Shown: positions 1 to 9,289 of the stretch, in pieces
Layout of the letters: each line of letters begins with the position of its first letter
Position numbering within the stretch: position 1 is the stretch's first letter
Assembly: GCA_934408725.1 (NCBI GenBank)
Contig: CAKRVB010000011.1
Location: forward strand, 1-64,000
From: an uncultured Marvinbryantia sp.
GTDB lineage: Bacteria; Bacillota; Clostridia; Lachnospirales; Lachnospiraceae
DNA length: 64,000 nt
Direction of reading: 5' to 3'
The notes under the pieces: generated by a model
Database searches by the model: none
Told to the model about the DNA's origin: nothing
What the model saw: only the letters and a program-made list of their open reading frames with translations
Translations under genes and position numbers: made by a program

Positions 1-1106
1 TCTTTTGCTGCGATTGCTTCCAGAACCAGGCTGTTCTTGATGCGCTTCAGAGCTTCTGGCTTCATCTGATCCATCAGCTTCTCTGCTGTCATACCAGTAA
101 ACTGGAAGTACTGATCTACTGTAAGACCCTGAGACTGGATTCTTCTTGCGAAGTCATTAGCCATCTGTCTTACCTGTCCGTCTACCATAGCATCTGGGAT
201 ATCCATCTCAGCGTTCGCAACTGCGGCTTCTACTGCGGCTGCTTCTTTTGCATTCTTAGCTGCTGCTTCTTTACGTTCTGTCAGTTTCTTCTTCAGATCT
301 TCCTTATATTCAGCAAGTGTATCGAATTCTGATGCATCCTGAGCGAATTCATCATTTGCTTCTGGCAGTTCTTTTACTTTGATTTCATTTACCTTGCATT
401 TGAAGACAGCTTCTTTTCCAGCCAGATCTTTAGCATGGTAATCTTCTGGGAAAGTAACCTTTACTTCTTTTTCTTCACCGGTTTTTACACCTACCAGCTG
501 TTCTTCAAATCCTGGGATAAAGCTTCCGGATCCAACTGTAAGGTCATAGTTCTCAGCTTTTCCGCCGTCAAATGCAACGCCGTCTACAGAACCGTCAAAG
601 TCAAGCTTGATCATATCTCCGTTTTCCACACCTCTGTCTTCTACTGTGATGGTTCTGGAGTTCTTTTCTCTTTCTTTGTCAACTTCTGCATCAACTTCTT
701 CATCTGTAACAGTAATCTCTGTCTTTGGAACTTCTACTCCTTCGTATGCACCAAGGGTAACTTCTGGTTTTACAGCTACTTCTGCTGTGAAGATGAATGG
801 CTTGCCTTTTTCGATCTGAACTACATCAATCTTTGGCTGGGAAACCAGATCCAGATCGCAGTTCTCAATCTCTGCATCATATGCCTTCGGGATCAGCTCA
901 TTTGCTGCATCTTCATAGAAGATACCTGCTCCATACATCTTTTCAATCATAGCCTGTGGAGCTTTTCCTTTACGGAATCCATGGATGTTAATCTTGTTTT
1001 TATTTTTTACATATGCATGTTTGATTGCTTCTTCAAACTCTTCTGCGCTGACTTCGATAGTCAGTTTTGCCATATTGTGCTCTAAATTTTCTACCTTTAA
1101 ACTCAT
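1..1106 (-). CDS. tig: trigger factor, 5' part (C-terminus beyond the window)
   Basis: Ribosome-associated chaperone and peptidyl-prolyl isomerase that meets nascent chains at the exit tunnel. The reading frame starts at 1106 as MSLKVENLEHNMAKLTIEVS and stays open to base 1, about 368 codons of a family usually near 430. It has the N-terminal ribosome-binding signature GFRKGKAP (about residues 44-51), an FKBP-type domain in the middle (VENGDMIKLDFDG, GSGSFIPGFEEQLVG) and the start of the helical C-terminal substrate-binding arms. The start is set by an AAGGAGG site 11 nt upstream (1118-1124). A leader of roughly 100 nt separates it from the next gene. Only the 3' end is missing, because of the window edge. 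Confidence 0.95.
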   Translation of the reverse strand, partial: MSLKVENLEHNMAKLTIEVSAEEFEEAIKHAYVKNKNKINIHGFRKGKAPQAMIEKMYGAGIFYEDAANELIPKAYDAEIENCDLDLVSQPKIDVVQIEKGKPFIFTAEVAVKPEVTLGAYEGVEVPKTEITVTDEEVDAEVDKEREKNSRTITVEDRGVENGDMIKLDFDGSVDGVAFDGGKAENYDLTVGSGSFIPGFEEQLVGVKTGEEKEVKVTFPEDYHAKDLAGKEAVFKCKVNEIKVKELPEANDEFAQDASEFDTLAEYKEDLKKKLTERKEAAAKNAKEAAAVEAAVANAEMDIPDAMVDGQVRQMANDFARRIQSQGLTVDQYFQFTGMTAEKLMDQMKPEALKRIKNSLVLEAIAAK

Positions 1107-1256
1107 TTTAGATAGTTCCTCCTTGATATCTTACTTCTTGTCTTTCCAAGCGGGCATATCGCCTGCTGGCAGTATCCCCGTAAAAATGCGCACTTTCCCA
1201 TGCTTACACTCATTTTAGTACTATAACATAAGTTGGCGTAAATGGCTAGTACTTTT

Positions 1257-1805
1257 TTATTTATATATGATTCCCTTTGCCAGTTCGTCTGCTTTTTCCT
1301 GTCCACACATACGGGCTGTCAGTTCCAATGCAAATGGAATCGCAGTTCCCATGCCGCGGCTGGTGGTAATGTGTCCATCTGTCACTACCGGATCAGTAAA
1401 TGTGGAAGCTCCGGTCAGTCTCTCTTCAAATCCCGGATAACAGGTTGCTTTTCTGCCTCTTAACAGTCCCAGATCTCCCAGTACGCTTGGTGCTGCGCAG
1501 ATAGCTGCAATCCCTTTTTTCTCCTGATCTGCCTTCTTCAGAAGTTCTGCCAGATACTGGTGTTCTCCCAGATGCAGTGTGCCTGGCATTCCTCCCGGCA
1601 GTACAAACATATCACCGTCTGAGAAATCACAGTCTTCAAACAATGCATCTGCTTCCAGGGTAATATGATGTGCTCCTACGATGTTCTTTTTCCCCGTGAC
1701 AGAGACCATGGTTACTTCCACGCCTGCCCGTCTCAGTACATCTACAACCGTCAGCCCCTCAATTTCCTCAAAGCCATCTGCCAGAAATATGTATAATTTG
1801 CTCAT
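1257..1805 (-). CDS. DJ-1/PfpI family protein
   Basis: Class I glutamine-amidotransferase-like fold of the DJ-1/ThiJ/YajL group; members act as deglycases, glyoxalases or redox chaperones, so the exact reaction is not set by sequence. 182 residues, usual length. The nucleophile elbow is AAICAAPSVLG with the expected Cys, preceded by the acidic DGFEEIEG strand-loop near the N-terminus. The ATG at 1803-1805 is chosen because GGAGGA lies 8-9 nt upstream. An open frame continues to 1928 but has no ribosome site there. A TATAAT box at 1899-1904 (minus strand) lies about 95 nt upstream of the chosen start. Confidence 0.88.
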   Translation of the reverse strand: MSKLYIFLADGFEEIEGLTVVDVLRRAGVEVTMVSVTGKKNIVGAHHITLEADALFEDCDFSDGDMFVLPGGMPGTLHLGEHQYLAELLKKADQEKKGIAAICAAPSVLGDLGLLRGRKATCYPGFEERLTGASTFTDPVVTDGHITTSRGMGTAIPFALELTARMCGQEKADELAKGIIYK

Positions 1806-1898
1806 CTTATTTTCCTCCAGTTTTGCTACATAATTTTCTACTAATAAAATTCGTTCTTTTGCCGTTTTTATTTGTTCTTGTTTATCTCCATTATTTAT

Positions 1899-1904
1899 AT
1901 TATA
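1899..1904 (-). promoter_or_regulatory. -10 box for the DJ-1 gene
   Basis: TATAAT on the minus strand, preceded by GG and lying about 95 nt upstream of the DJ-1 start. The -35 region (TTGCGT-like, spacer 18) is weak, so this is a tentative promoter. Confidence 0.4.
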
Positions 1905-1966
1905 CCCACTTTCACTCCTCCCACGCAATTTCTATTTTCTAAAAATTCTGTGAACTTACCTCTATC

Positions 1967-1995
1967 TTGACATAATTTTTTTCTCTCATTACAAT
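1967..1995 (+). promoter_or_regulatory. sigma-A type promoter for the CYTH gene
   Basis: TTGACA at 1967-1972, a 17-nt spacer, and TACAAT at 1990-1995. This is close to the vegetative consensus and lies 52 nt upstream of the CYTH start codon. Confidence 0.8.
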
Positions 1996-2047
1996 ACAAA
2001 AAGAATACATTGTCAGGGATCTATTTCCTGCCTGAAAGGAGTCTCTT

Positions 2048-2497
2048 ATGGAAATCGAACGTAAATTTTTAATTCCAGCTCTCCCGGATGATCTGGAATC
2101 TTATGCTTTTCACCTGATCGAACAGGGGTATCTGTGTACAGATCCGGTGGTACGTATCCGTCGCCAGGATGATGATTATATTTTAACCTATAAAGGGAAG
2201 GGACTGATGTGCCGGGAAGAGTATAATCTTCCTTTAAATCAGGAGTCCTATGAACATTTAAAAACAAAAATCGACGGCAATCTGATCTCTAAAAAGAGAT
2301 ATCTGATTCCCATCGATCACGAATTAACTATTGAACTGGATGTGTTCCACGCACCATTTGAGACACTTCGTCTGGCAGAGGTAGAATTTCCATCAGAAGA
2401 GGCTGCCAATGCATTTGTGCCACCGGCATGGTTCGGCACAGACGTCACTATGGATGGTCACTATCATAACAGCTATCTCAGTAAAGTTTCTCTATAG
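2048..2497 (+). CDS. CYTH domain protein
   Basis: 149-residue single-domain member of the CYTH (CyaB/thiamine triphosphatase) superfamily, whose tunnel fold handles triphosphate or polyphosphate substrates with divalent metal. The N-terminus has the defining ExExK pattern (MEIERKF). Later charged strands follow the family order (RIRRQDDDYILTYKGKG, EEYNLPL, KKRYLIP, IELDVF). Short clostridial forms like this have no settled substrate. A GAAAGGA site 7-8 nt upstream supports the start. The last 6 nt overlap the convergent truA stop. Confidence 0.88.
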   Translation: MEIERKFLIPALPDDLESYAFHLIEQGYLCTDPVVRIRRQDDDYILTYKGKGLMCREEYNLPLNQESYEHLKTKIDGNLISKKRYLIPIDHELTIELDVFHAPFETLRLAEVEFPSEEAANAFVPPAWFGTDVTMDGHYHNSYLSKVSL

Positions 2498-3244
2498 CTC
2501 CTCTTCCTCCGGATACCGGATCTCCACCAGGGTCAGTCCCTGGGGAGGTGCTGTCTCTCCGGCAGCCTGTCGATCCTTTAATTCCAACAGTTCTTTCATA
2601 TATTCCGGCTCATAGTAACCGCTTCCAATGCGAAGCAAAGTACCCACAATAATCCGGATCATATTGTACAAAAATCCATTTCCACAGATCCGGATCCTGA
2701 TCAGATCATCTTCTCTGGTAATGTTCACAGAATAAATCGTCCGAATTGTATTCTCCACCTCTGGCTTCTGAGTACACAGACTCTTAAAGTCATGCTCTCC
2801 CACCAGAAAATCAGCCGCCTGTTTCATTTTCTCCAGATTCAGCGGATAATAATAAAACAATGCATAAAGCCGTCTGGTTGGATCTGGAAACTTCCGGTTC
2901 AGAATACAGTATTCATAAGTTTTCACTGTCTCACAGAATCTCGGATGAAAGTCAGGACGAACTTCTCTGGAATCCTGAATTCGAATATCTGCCGGAAGTC
3001 TGGTATTTAATGCAAAGGAGATCCTCTCAGCCGGCATTCTGGCACTGGTATCAAAGACAGCCACATTGCCTCTTGCATGCACCCCTGCGTCTGTTCTGCT
3101 TGCTCCGATGATCTTTATCGGTTCCCGCAGAAGTTCAGATAAATGCTGATTCAATACTTCTTCTATTGTAACTCCGTTTGGCTGTATCTGCCATCCATGA
3201 TAATTGGTGCCATCATAGGCCACAGTCAATTTTACTCGCTTCAT
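2492..3244 (-). CDS. truA: tRNA pseudouridine(38-40) synthase TruA
   Basis: Converts U38-U40 in the anticodon stem-loop of many tRNAs to pseudouridine. 250 residues, normal length. The start KLTVAYDGTNYHGWQIQ and the catalytic segment ASRTDAGVHARGN, with the essential Asp, are diagnostic. The C-terminal block NGFLYNMIRIIVGTL is also typical. It follows ecfT by 3 nt and is probably translated by coupling, since its own ribosome site is weak. The ecfA-ecfT-truA order is common in Firmicutes. Confidence 0.96.
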   Translation of the reverse strand: MKRVKLTVAYDGTNYHGWQIQPNGVTIEEVLNQHLSELLREPIKIIGASRTDAGVHARGNVAVFDTSARMPAERISFALNTRLPADIRIQDSREVRPDFHPRFCETVKTYEYCILNRKFPDPTRRLYALFYYYPLNLEKMKQAADFLVGEHDFKSLCTQKPEVENTIRTIYSVNITREDDLIRIRICGNGFLYNMIRIIVGTLLRIGSGYYEPEYMKELLELKDRQAAGETAPPQGLTLVEIRYPEEEEL

Positions 3245-3247
3245 ATA

Positions 3248-4054
3248 CTAAATCCCTACTATTTTTTTAGCTGCAAACATGGCAATCAGATAGACTGGCA
3301 AAATGACATAAGCAATGCGGTCATTTTTCTGGTAAACTAATGGACGCATTTTCGTTCTGCCTTCCCCACCATAATATCCTCGTGCTTCCATGGCCATAGC
3401 CAGATCGTTTGCCCGGCGAAAAGCAGAGATAAACAGTGGCACCAGAAGCGGAATCATATTCTTTGCCTTGGTAATCAGATTGCCGGATTCAAAATCTGCG
3501 CCTCTTGCCATCTGTGCCTTCATGATCTTATCTGTCTCTTCCAGTAAAATCGGAATAAACCTCAGTGCAATGGACATCATCATGGCTACATCGTGTACCG
3601 GTACATGAATCTTATTCAATGGTGCAAGTCCTTTTTCCATCCCATCTGTCAGCTGATTTGGGGTAGTGGTCAGTGTCATCACAGAGGAACCGATAATCAG
3701 ATAGGTCAGACGCAATGCCATAAAAACTGCCGTATTTAATCCTTCATAAGTAATACGCAATTTCCAGATCTGCACCAGCGTGGTTCCCGGTATCAGGAAC
3801 AGGTTAAACGCCACTGTGATCAACAGCAAAATCACCACTGCTTTCATTCCTTTTACCATGAATTTGAATGGTACTTTGGATATTTTAATCACAGCAACAA
3901 GCAGCACCGTTGCCACCACATAAGATGCAAAAGAGCGAAACAAAAACAGGGAAAAAATGTACACCAGTGTCCACACCAGCTTAGTTCTCGGATCCAGATG
4001 ATGTATCACCGAATCGGTGGGATAATACTGTCCAATGGTAATATCTCTAATCAT
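3248..4054 (-). CDS. ecfT: ECF transporter transmembrane subunit EcfT
   Basis: Membrane coupling subunit of an energy-coupling-factor vitamin/metal importer; it links the two ATPases to interchangeable S components. 268 residues with several hydrophobic helices (around residues 26-60, 70-110, 235-265). The cytoplasmic helix signatures ARGAD and MEARGYYGGEGRTK are the Ala-Arg-Gly coupling motifs. Its ATG overlaps the ecfA2 stop as ATGA (4 nt), with GGAGG just upstream. No S component is in this window, which fits a group II shared module. Confidence 0.95.
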   Translation of the reverse strand: MIRDITIGQYYPTDSVIHHLDPRTKLVWTLVYIFSLFLFRSFASYVVATVLLVAVIKISKVPFKFMVKGMKAVVILLLITVAFNLFLIPGTTLVQIWKLRITYEGLNTAVFMALRLTYLIIGSSVMTLTTTPNQLTDGMEKGLAPLNKIHVPVHDVAMMMSIALRFIPILLEETDKIMKAQMARGADFESGNLITKAKNMIPLLVPLFISAFRRANDLAMAMEARGYYGGEGRTKMRPLVYQKNDRIAYVILPVYLIAMFAAKKIVGI

Positions 4055-4932
4055 ATGTTATCCTCCGATCCGGTATGTTTATCATTTATACCAAAAGCAT
4101 GTAAAATGGACTGCTTTGCCTCTTCTACGGTAATTGCATGCACATCCACATCAAGTCCTTTTTCTTTTAAATCCTGCATCACATAGGTCACCTGAGGCGC
4201 AGACAAACCTATGCTCTCCAGCTCTTTATAATGTTCAAATACTTTTTTCGGCTCTCCGTCAAATTTCATGCAGCCATGATCCATGACAACAATACGATCT
4301 ACGTATTTCGCCACATCCTCCATGCTGTGTGAAACCAGGATGACGGTGATGCCCCGTTCTTTATGCAGTTTTGCGATCTGATCCAGGATATCATCACGGC
4401 CTTTCGGATCCAGTCCTGCAGTCGGTTCATCCAGAATCAACACTTCCGGCTGCATTGCCAGAATGCCGGCGATCGCTACCCGGCGTTTCTGTCCTCCAGA
4501 CAAATCAAACGGGGACTTGTCATAATATTTTTCTTTTAAGCCTACCTGATGCAATGCTTCCAGACTGCGCATCTTTACTTCTTCCTCCGACAGGCCCAAA
4601 TTCTTCGGTCCAAAACAAACATCCGATAATACATCCGCCTCAAATAGCTGATATTCCGGATACTGGAACACCAGCCCTACATGGCTGCGCAGTTTCTTCA
4701 TCGAATATCCTTCTGCATAAATATTCTCTCCATTATAATATATCACACCACTGGTCGCCTTAATCAGCCCATTCAGATGCTGAATCAGTGTAGATTTTCC
4801 AGAACCAGTATGCCCGATGATCCCCACAAACTGACCATCCGGGATCTCCAGATTCATGTCTTTTAATGCATGCTTCTCGTAGGCGGTTCCTTCTCCATAG
4901 ACATAGTTCACGTGTTCCAGTTTTATGGACAT
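4051..4932 (-). CDS. ecfA2: ECF transporter ATPase EcfA2
   Basis: Second ATPase of the ECF module, forming the heterodimer with EcfA1. 293 residues. Walker A is GHTGSGKS, the Q-loop region [10 protein letters not shown] carries the ECF-type Q motif, the signature is [13 protein letters not shown], Walker B is [11 protein letters not shown] and the H-loop is VSHSMEDV. A strong AAGGAGGT site lies just upstream. The gene overlaps the end of ecfA1 by 10 nt, so the three genes are co-translated. Confidence 0.95.
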   Translation of the reverse strand: MSIKLEHVNYVYGEGTAYEKHALKDMNLEIPDGQFVGIIGHTGSGKSTLIQHLNGLIKATSGVIYYNGENIYAEGYSMKKLRSHVGLVFQYPEYQLFEADVLSDVCFGPKNLGLSEEEVKMRSLEALHQVGLKEKYYDKSPFDLSGGQKRRVAIAGILAMQPEVLILDEPTAGLDPKGRDDILDQIAKLHKERGITVILVSHSMEDVAKYVDRIVVMDHGCMKFDGEPKKVFEHYKELESIGLSAPQVTYVMQDLKEKGLDVDVHAITVEEAKQSILHAFGINDKHTGSEDNI

Positions 4933-5813
4933 ATGGCACCTCCTTCACATCTGCCTGTTTCTCTCAGCTTCAACAGCTCCCCAATCAGCTCTTTGCGTGT
5001 CAATATTCCTTCCGGGATATTCAGCCCGCTTTTTCGCAATTCATGAGCCAGCATCGTCACCTGAGGCACATCCAGACGATGTTCTTTTAATTCTTCCACT
5101 CTGGAAAATACTTCTTTCGGTGTTCCCTGCATCAGCACTTTTCCCTGATCCATGACAATGACCTGATCTGCAGCAGTCACTTCTTCCATATAATGTGTGA
5201 TCAGAATAATCGTCACATGTTCTTCTTTATTCAGCTTCCAGGCTGCCTGAATTACTTCTTTTCGCCCCACCGGATCCAGCATGGCCGTCGGTTCATCCAG
5301 CACAATACATTTAGGATGCATCGCCACTACCCCGGCAATGGCTACACGCTGTTTCTGTCCGCCGGACAATTTGTTTGGAGAATGGGAACGATACTCCCAC
5401 ATTTCTACCGTTTTCAGGCCTTCTTCTACTCTTTTTTCAATCTCTTTCGATGGAACTCCCATATTTTCCGGTCCGAATGCCACATCTTCATCTACTACAG
5501 TTCCGATGATCTGGTTATCCGGATTCTGAAAAACCATACCAGCTGTCTGCCGGATCTCTTTGATCTTCTCTTCATCTCTGGTATCTTTTCCATCTACATA
5601 AACTGTTCCTTCTGTTGGAAGTAAAATGGCATTCAGATGTTTCGCCAAAGTTGATTTTCCAGAGCCATTATGCCCCAGAATAGCGATAAACTGTCCCGGC
5701 TGTACGTCCAGGCTTACTTCATCCACTGCCCGGTAGGTGGATTCCACCTGCCCATCTTCATTATACTTCTGATAATCGTGTATTAATTTTTTGATGTTAA
5801 TAATATCTTTCAT
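4923..5813 (-). CDS. ecfA1: ECF transporter ATPase EcfA1
   Basis: First ATPase of the ECF module. The motifs are [15 protein letters not shown] (Walker A), [23 protein letters not shown] (the A1-type Q-loop and following helix), [13 protein letters not shown] (signature) and [11 protein letters not shown] (Walker B). Starting at the ATG 5811-5813 gives 296 residues and places AAAGGAG 11 nt upstream. The earlier in-frame ATG at 5837 has no ribosome site. It is the first gene of ecfA1-ecfA2-ecfT-truA. Confidence 0.95.
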   Translation of the reverse strand: MKDIINIKKLIHDYQKYNEDGQVESTYRAVDEVSLDVQPGQFIAILGHNGSGKSTLAKHLNAILLPTEGTVYVDGKDTRDEEKIKEIRQTAGMVFQNPDNQIIGTVVDEDVAFGPENMGVPSKEIEKRVEEGLKTVEMWEYRSHSPNKLSGGQKQRVAIAGVVAMHPKCIVLDEPTAMLDPVGRKEVIQAAWKLNKEEHVTIILITHYMEEVTAADQVIVMDQGKVLMQGTPKEVFSRVEELKEHRLDVPQVTMLAHELRKSGLNIPEGILTRKELIGELLKLRETGRCEGGAICP

Positions 5814-5917
5814 GTCACGCTGGCTCCTTTGTTCCATGTGTGCATATAAATTTCTGGCAAAATAGTGAGAGTGGGAAGTGCAAACTCTTTCACATGCCCT
5901 CTCACTCTCTTATTCTC

Positions 5918-7402
5918 TTACAGTCTGCAGCTTAATTTCGTCAGATGCAGAATCTCTTTTGCCAGTTGCTTTGTCAGGTCTTCTTTTCCCACTCTCCACT
6001 TCCAGTTATTTCCTGTGGTGGATGGAAAATTCATTCTTGCTTCCTGTCCAAGCCCCAGATAGTCCTGCATTGGCACAATACAGGTATCTGCAACAGAAAG
6101 CATGGCAAGACGAATAAAGTCCCATTTAATCTCATCTCTGGTAGAATGGGCATTATTCAGATAATCGGTAGTAAAAGCCAAAGTCTTTTTATTCATTCCG
6201 TCATACATCTGCATCAGGGTTTCATTGTCGTGTGTTCCGGTATAGCAGACGCAGTTCTTCTCATAATTGTGAGGAAGATGCTCGCTGGTTCCTGTCGGAT
6301 CAAAGGCAAATCCCAGTACCTTCATGTTTGGATAACCACTGTCTTTTACCAGCTGGCGTACTGTATCAGTCATCATGCCAAGGTCTTCTGCAATGACTTC
6401 TTTATGCCCGAGACGCTGCTCCAGAGTACGGAACAACTCCATACCAGGTCCTTTCTCCCAGTGGCCATTCACAGCTGTCTTATCCCCATATGGAATAGAG
6501 TAATATTCATCAAAACCTCGGAAATGATCGATTCGCACCACATCATAAAGCTCATAACAGTGCTTCATACGGCTGACCCACCAGTCGTAATTCTGATGGC
6601 GATGATACTCCCATCTGTACAGTGGATTGCCCCAGAGCTGTCCATCATCAGAGAAAGCATCCGGTGGGCATCCGGCAACGCCCTTTGGTTTGCGCTGTTC
6701 ATCCATCTGAAACAGATCCGGATGTGCCCAGGCATCTGCACTGTCCATCGCCACATAAATCGGAATATCACCGATGATCTGAATCCCTTTTTCATTGGCA
6801 TAGGTCTTCAGTTTTTTCCACTGCTGTCTGAACTTGTACTGAAGGTATTCATAGAATTCAATCTCTTCCGGATACTGGCTGTAATAATAGTCAACCGAAT
6901 ATCCCCATCTCAGGCGGATATCATCTGTCCACTCCAGCCAGGATGCGCCGTGAAAACATTTTTTTATTGTCATAAACAGCGCATAATCTTTCAGCCACTC
7001 TCTGTTTGCCTCCACAAATTTACCAAATTCCGGTTCTTCGGAAATATGACTGCGTTTATAGGCTTTTTTCAGCAAATCAAACCGCTTCTCGTATAGTTCT
7101 CCATATTCCACATAATTCGGATGATGAGTGCAGTCCGCAGCCTTACATTCTGCCTTTGTCAGTACCTTTTCCTTCACCAGTTCGTCCAGGTCAATAAAAT
7201 ACGGATTCCCTGCAAATGTGGAAAAAGACTGATATGGCGAATCTCCGTAGCTGGTTGGTCCCAGCGGAAGAATCTGCCAGTAGGTCTGTCCTGCTGCTGC
7301 CAGAAAATCTACAAATTTATACGCTTCTTTTGAAAATGTTCCTATTCCATACGGTGATGGAAGACTGCTGACTGGCAGCAAAATGCCACTTGCTCTCTTC
7401 AC
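5918..7402 (-). CDS. malQ: 4-alpha-glucanotransferase (amylomaltase)
   Basis: GH77 enzyme that transfers maltosyl and longer glucan units between alpha-1,4-glucans, used in cytoplasmic maltodextrin and glycogen use. About 494 residues. It contains SGILLPVSSLPSPYGIG at the N-terminus, the catalytic nucleophile region YDVVRIDHFRGFD, the acid/base EDLG (IAEDLGMMT) and the late TGTHDNETL. A GTG at 7400-7402 is chosen as start because GAGG lies 8 nt upstream and the protein then begins like other family members. A TTG at 7442-7444 is a less likely start. It is not in an evident maltose operon here. Confidence 0.94.
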   Translation of the reverse strand: MKRASGILLPVSSLPSPYGIGTFSKEAYKFVDFLAAAGQTYWQILPLGPTSYGDSPYQSFSTFAGNPYFIDLDELVKEKVLTKAECKAADCTHHPNYVEYGELYEKRFDLLKKAYKRSHISEEPEFGKFVEANREWLKDYALFMTIKKCFHGASWLEWTDDIRLRWGYSVDYYYSQYPEEIEFYEYLQYKFRQQWKKLKTYANEKGIQIIGDIPIYVAMDSADAWAHPDLFQMDEQRKPKGVAGCPPDAFSDDGQLWGNPLYRWEYHRHQNYDWWVSRMKHCYELYDVVRIDHFRGFDEYYSIPYGDKTAVNGHWEKGPGMELFRTLEQRLGHKEVIAEDLGMMTDTVRQLVKDSGYPNMKVLGFAFDPTGTSEHLPHNYEKNCVCYTGTHDNETLMQMYDGMNKKTLAFTTDYLNNAHSTRDEIKWDFIRLAMLSVADTCIVPMQDYLGLGQEARMNFPSTTGNNWKWRVGKEDLTKQLAKEILHLTKLSCRL

Positions 7403-7504
7403 TTGTTTTTCCTCGTTTTCTTCATAGTATGATGTCGGAGTCAAAAACCCCAGCTATGATACCTGTGAATGTTTTGTACTTCGCACTCTCCTGGTATCAT
7501 ATGA

Positions 7505-8170
7505 TTAATCTATTCTTCTCTTGTCCATCTTTCTGGATATCAGCATTCCAATGCTCTGAAACAGCTGTACCAGAAGTACCAGAATAATGACAGTTACAAT
7601 CATGATATCCACCTGATAGCGGTAGTATCCATAGCGGATGGCAATATCTCCCAGACCGCCGCCGCCGACAGTTCCTGCCATAGCGGAATAACCAAGAATC
7701 GTTCCCGTCGCAATGGTTGCATTCACAATCAGAGATGTTCTGGCTTCTTTTAAATAAACCTTCCATACGATTTCCCATGTACTGGCCCCCATACTCTGTG
7801 CAGCCTCAATGACACCACGGTCTACTTCTTTTAAAGAAGATTCTACCATTCGTGCAATATACGGTGCTGCGGCAAAGGTCAGTGGTACAATCGTTGCTGT
7901 GGATCCATAACTTTTTCCTACCAGTTTTGCTGTCAGCGGCATAACCAGAATCAGTAAAATCAGAAACGGTATACTTCTGAGAATATTGGAAATCAGGTCA
8001 AATATCTTATAAACAAAAGCATTCGGACGTATGCCATCTTTCGCACAGATTACCAGTAAAATACCCATAGGCAGACCCAGCACATATCCCAGCAGGGTTG
8101 AGGTCAGTGTCATGTATAAGGTTTCTCCGATTCCCCGTACAATCATCATAATTACAGTACTATCCCACAT
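7505..8170 (-). CDS. metI: methionine ABC transporter permease
   Basis: Membrane subunit of the D/L-methionine importer. 221 residues with five or six predicted helices. The cytoplasmic coupling loop is EAAQSMGASTWEIVWKVYLKEA, the EAA motif that docks to MetN. The start codon lies inside the end of metN (11-nt overlap), with GGAGGTG about 11 nt upstream. Gene order is metQ-metN-metI. Confidence 0.93.
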   Translation of the reverse strand: MWDSTVIMMIVRGIGETLYMTLTSTLLGYVLGLPMGILLVICAKDGIRPNAFVYKIFDLISNILRSIPFLILLILVMPLTAKLVGKSYGSTATIVPLTFAAAPYIARMVESSLKEVDRGVIEAAQSMGASTWEIVWKVYLKEARTSLIVNATIATGTILGYSAMAGTVGGGGLGDIAIRYGYYRYQVDIMIVTVIILVLLVQLFQSIGMLISRKMDKRRID

Positions 8171-9170
8171 AATCTTCTAACACCTCCACTGCAAGTTTTG
8201 CCTTTTTCAGATATTCTATCATCTGATCCCCGATCACGATATCTTCCGGGAGCTGCAGAATCATCTCTCCCTTGGCCACTCCGTTCAGATCTGTTGTATT
8301 GGCATACAGAATATTTACCGGTGCCTTGCATGATAATACCATATTACCGATTACCGGTTCAAAAGATGAATTCTCTGAAAATACAATTCGCACACAGCGA
8401 TTGCCCTTCATTTCGCTGACATGTTCATATCCCTGATAGATCAGCTTTTTCGCTTCTTTAGACTTCGGAGCAGTAAAGATATCGCTTACCAGACCGTGCT
8501 CCGCCAGCTTACCGTGATCAATAATAGCTACGTGGCTGCAGATCTCCTGTACCACCGCCATCTCATGAGTGATGATCACAATAGTAATGCCATACTTCTG
8601 ATTGATCTCTTTTAACAGCTGTAGTATGGACTTGGTGGTCTGCGGATCCAGCGCACTGGTTGCTTCATCACAGAGCAGTATCTTTGGATCACTGGCCAGC
8701 ACTCTGGCAATCGCTACACGCTGCTTCTGTCCGCCGGAAAGCTGTGCCGGATAAGCTTTTACCTTTTCTTCCAGTCCTACGATCTTCAGATATTCCAGTG
8801 CTTTTTTTCTGGCTTCTTTTTTCTTCACTCCGGCCAGTTCCATTGGAAAACATACGTTGTCCAGTACATTTCTCTGCATCAGCAAATTAAAATGCTGAAA
8901 AATCATGCCGATATCTTTTCTCGTGGCACGCAGTTCCTTATTGGATAGCTTTGCCAGATTCCTGCCATCTATAATCACATCTCCGGATGTTGGTTTCTCC
9001 AGGAAATTCAGGCAGCGTACCAGCGTACTCTTTCCTGCACCGGACATGCCGATAATGCCATAGATCTCTCCTTTATAAATATCGAGAGATATATCGTCCA
9101 GGGCGTGTACATCCATATCTTTTACTTTAAACCATTTATCCAGATGCTCTATTTTAATAATTGGCTCCAT
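8160..9170 (-). CDS. metN: methionine ABC transporter ATPase
   Basis: ATPase of the methionine importer, 336 residues. Walker A GMSGAGKSTLVR, signature [16 protein letters not shown], Walker B ILLCDEATSALDPQT and H-loop ITHEMAVV. The C-terminal 90 residues match the NIL regulatory domain, which binds methionine and gives trans-inhibition in E. coli MetN. Translation starts after a GGGAGAT site. An intrinsic terminator lies between metQ and metN. Confidence 0.94.
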   Translation of the reverse strand: MEPIIKIEHLDKWFKVKDMDVHALDDISLDIYKGEIYGIIGMSGAGKSTLVRCLNFLEKPTSGDVIIDGRNLAKLSNKELRATRKDIGMIFQHFNLLMQRNVLDNVCFPMELAGVKKKEARKKALEYLKIVGLEEKVKAYPAQLSGGQKQRVAIARVLASDPKILLCDEATSALDPQTTKSILQLLKEINQKYGITIVIITHEMAVVQEICSHVAIIDHGKLAEHGLVSDIFTAPKSKEAKKLIYQGYEHVSEMKGNRCVRIVFSENSSFEPVIGNMVLSCKAPVNILYANTTDLNGVAKGEMILQLPEDIVIGDQMIEYLKKAKLAVEVLEDYVG

Positions 9171-9216
9171 GTAATCTCCCTTCCCTGCTGTCTTTTTACA
9201 ACACGCTTTATTCTAT

Positions 9217-9260
9217 CGTAAAAACAGGGCAGTTGCAAGATAAAATCCTGCATCTGCCCT
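9217..9260 (-). terminator. attenuating terminator between metQ and metN
   Basis: On the minus strand GGGCAG and TGCA pair with TGCA and CTGCCC (arms at 9226-9260) and a T-rich tract follows (9217-9225). It lies inside the operon just after the metQ stop, so partial termination would make more binding protein than ATPase or permease. Confidence 0.75.
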
Positions 9261-9289
9261 ACTATGCTCTATTTTCAGGTTTCTTTTCC

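Noticed and set aside
435..1085. Open frame of 216 codons on the plus strand opposite trigger factor
   Set aside because: It is the antisense frame of a highly conserved gene. Its codon choice mirrors the opposite strand, it has no ribosome site, and its product is Phe/Cys-rich and matches no family.
5945..7096. 383-codon plus-strand frame opposite malQ
   Set aside because: Entirely within malQ on the other strand; the malQ frame carries every catalytic motif. No ribosome site and unlikely composition.
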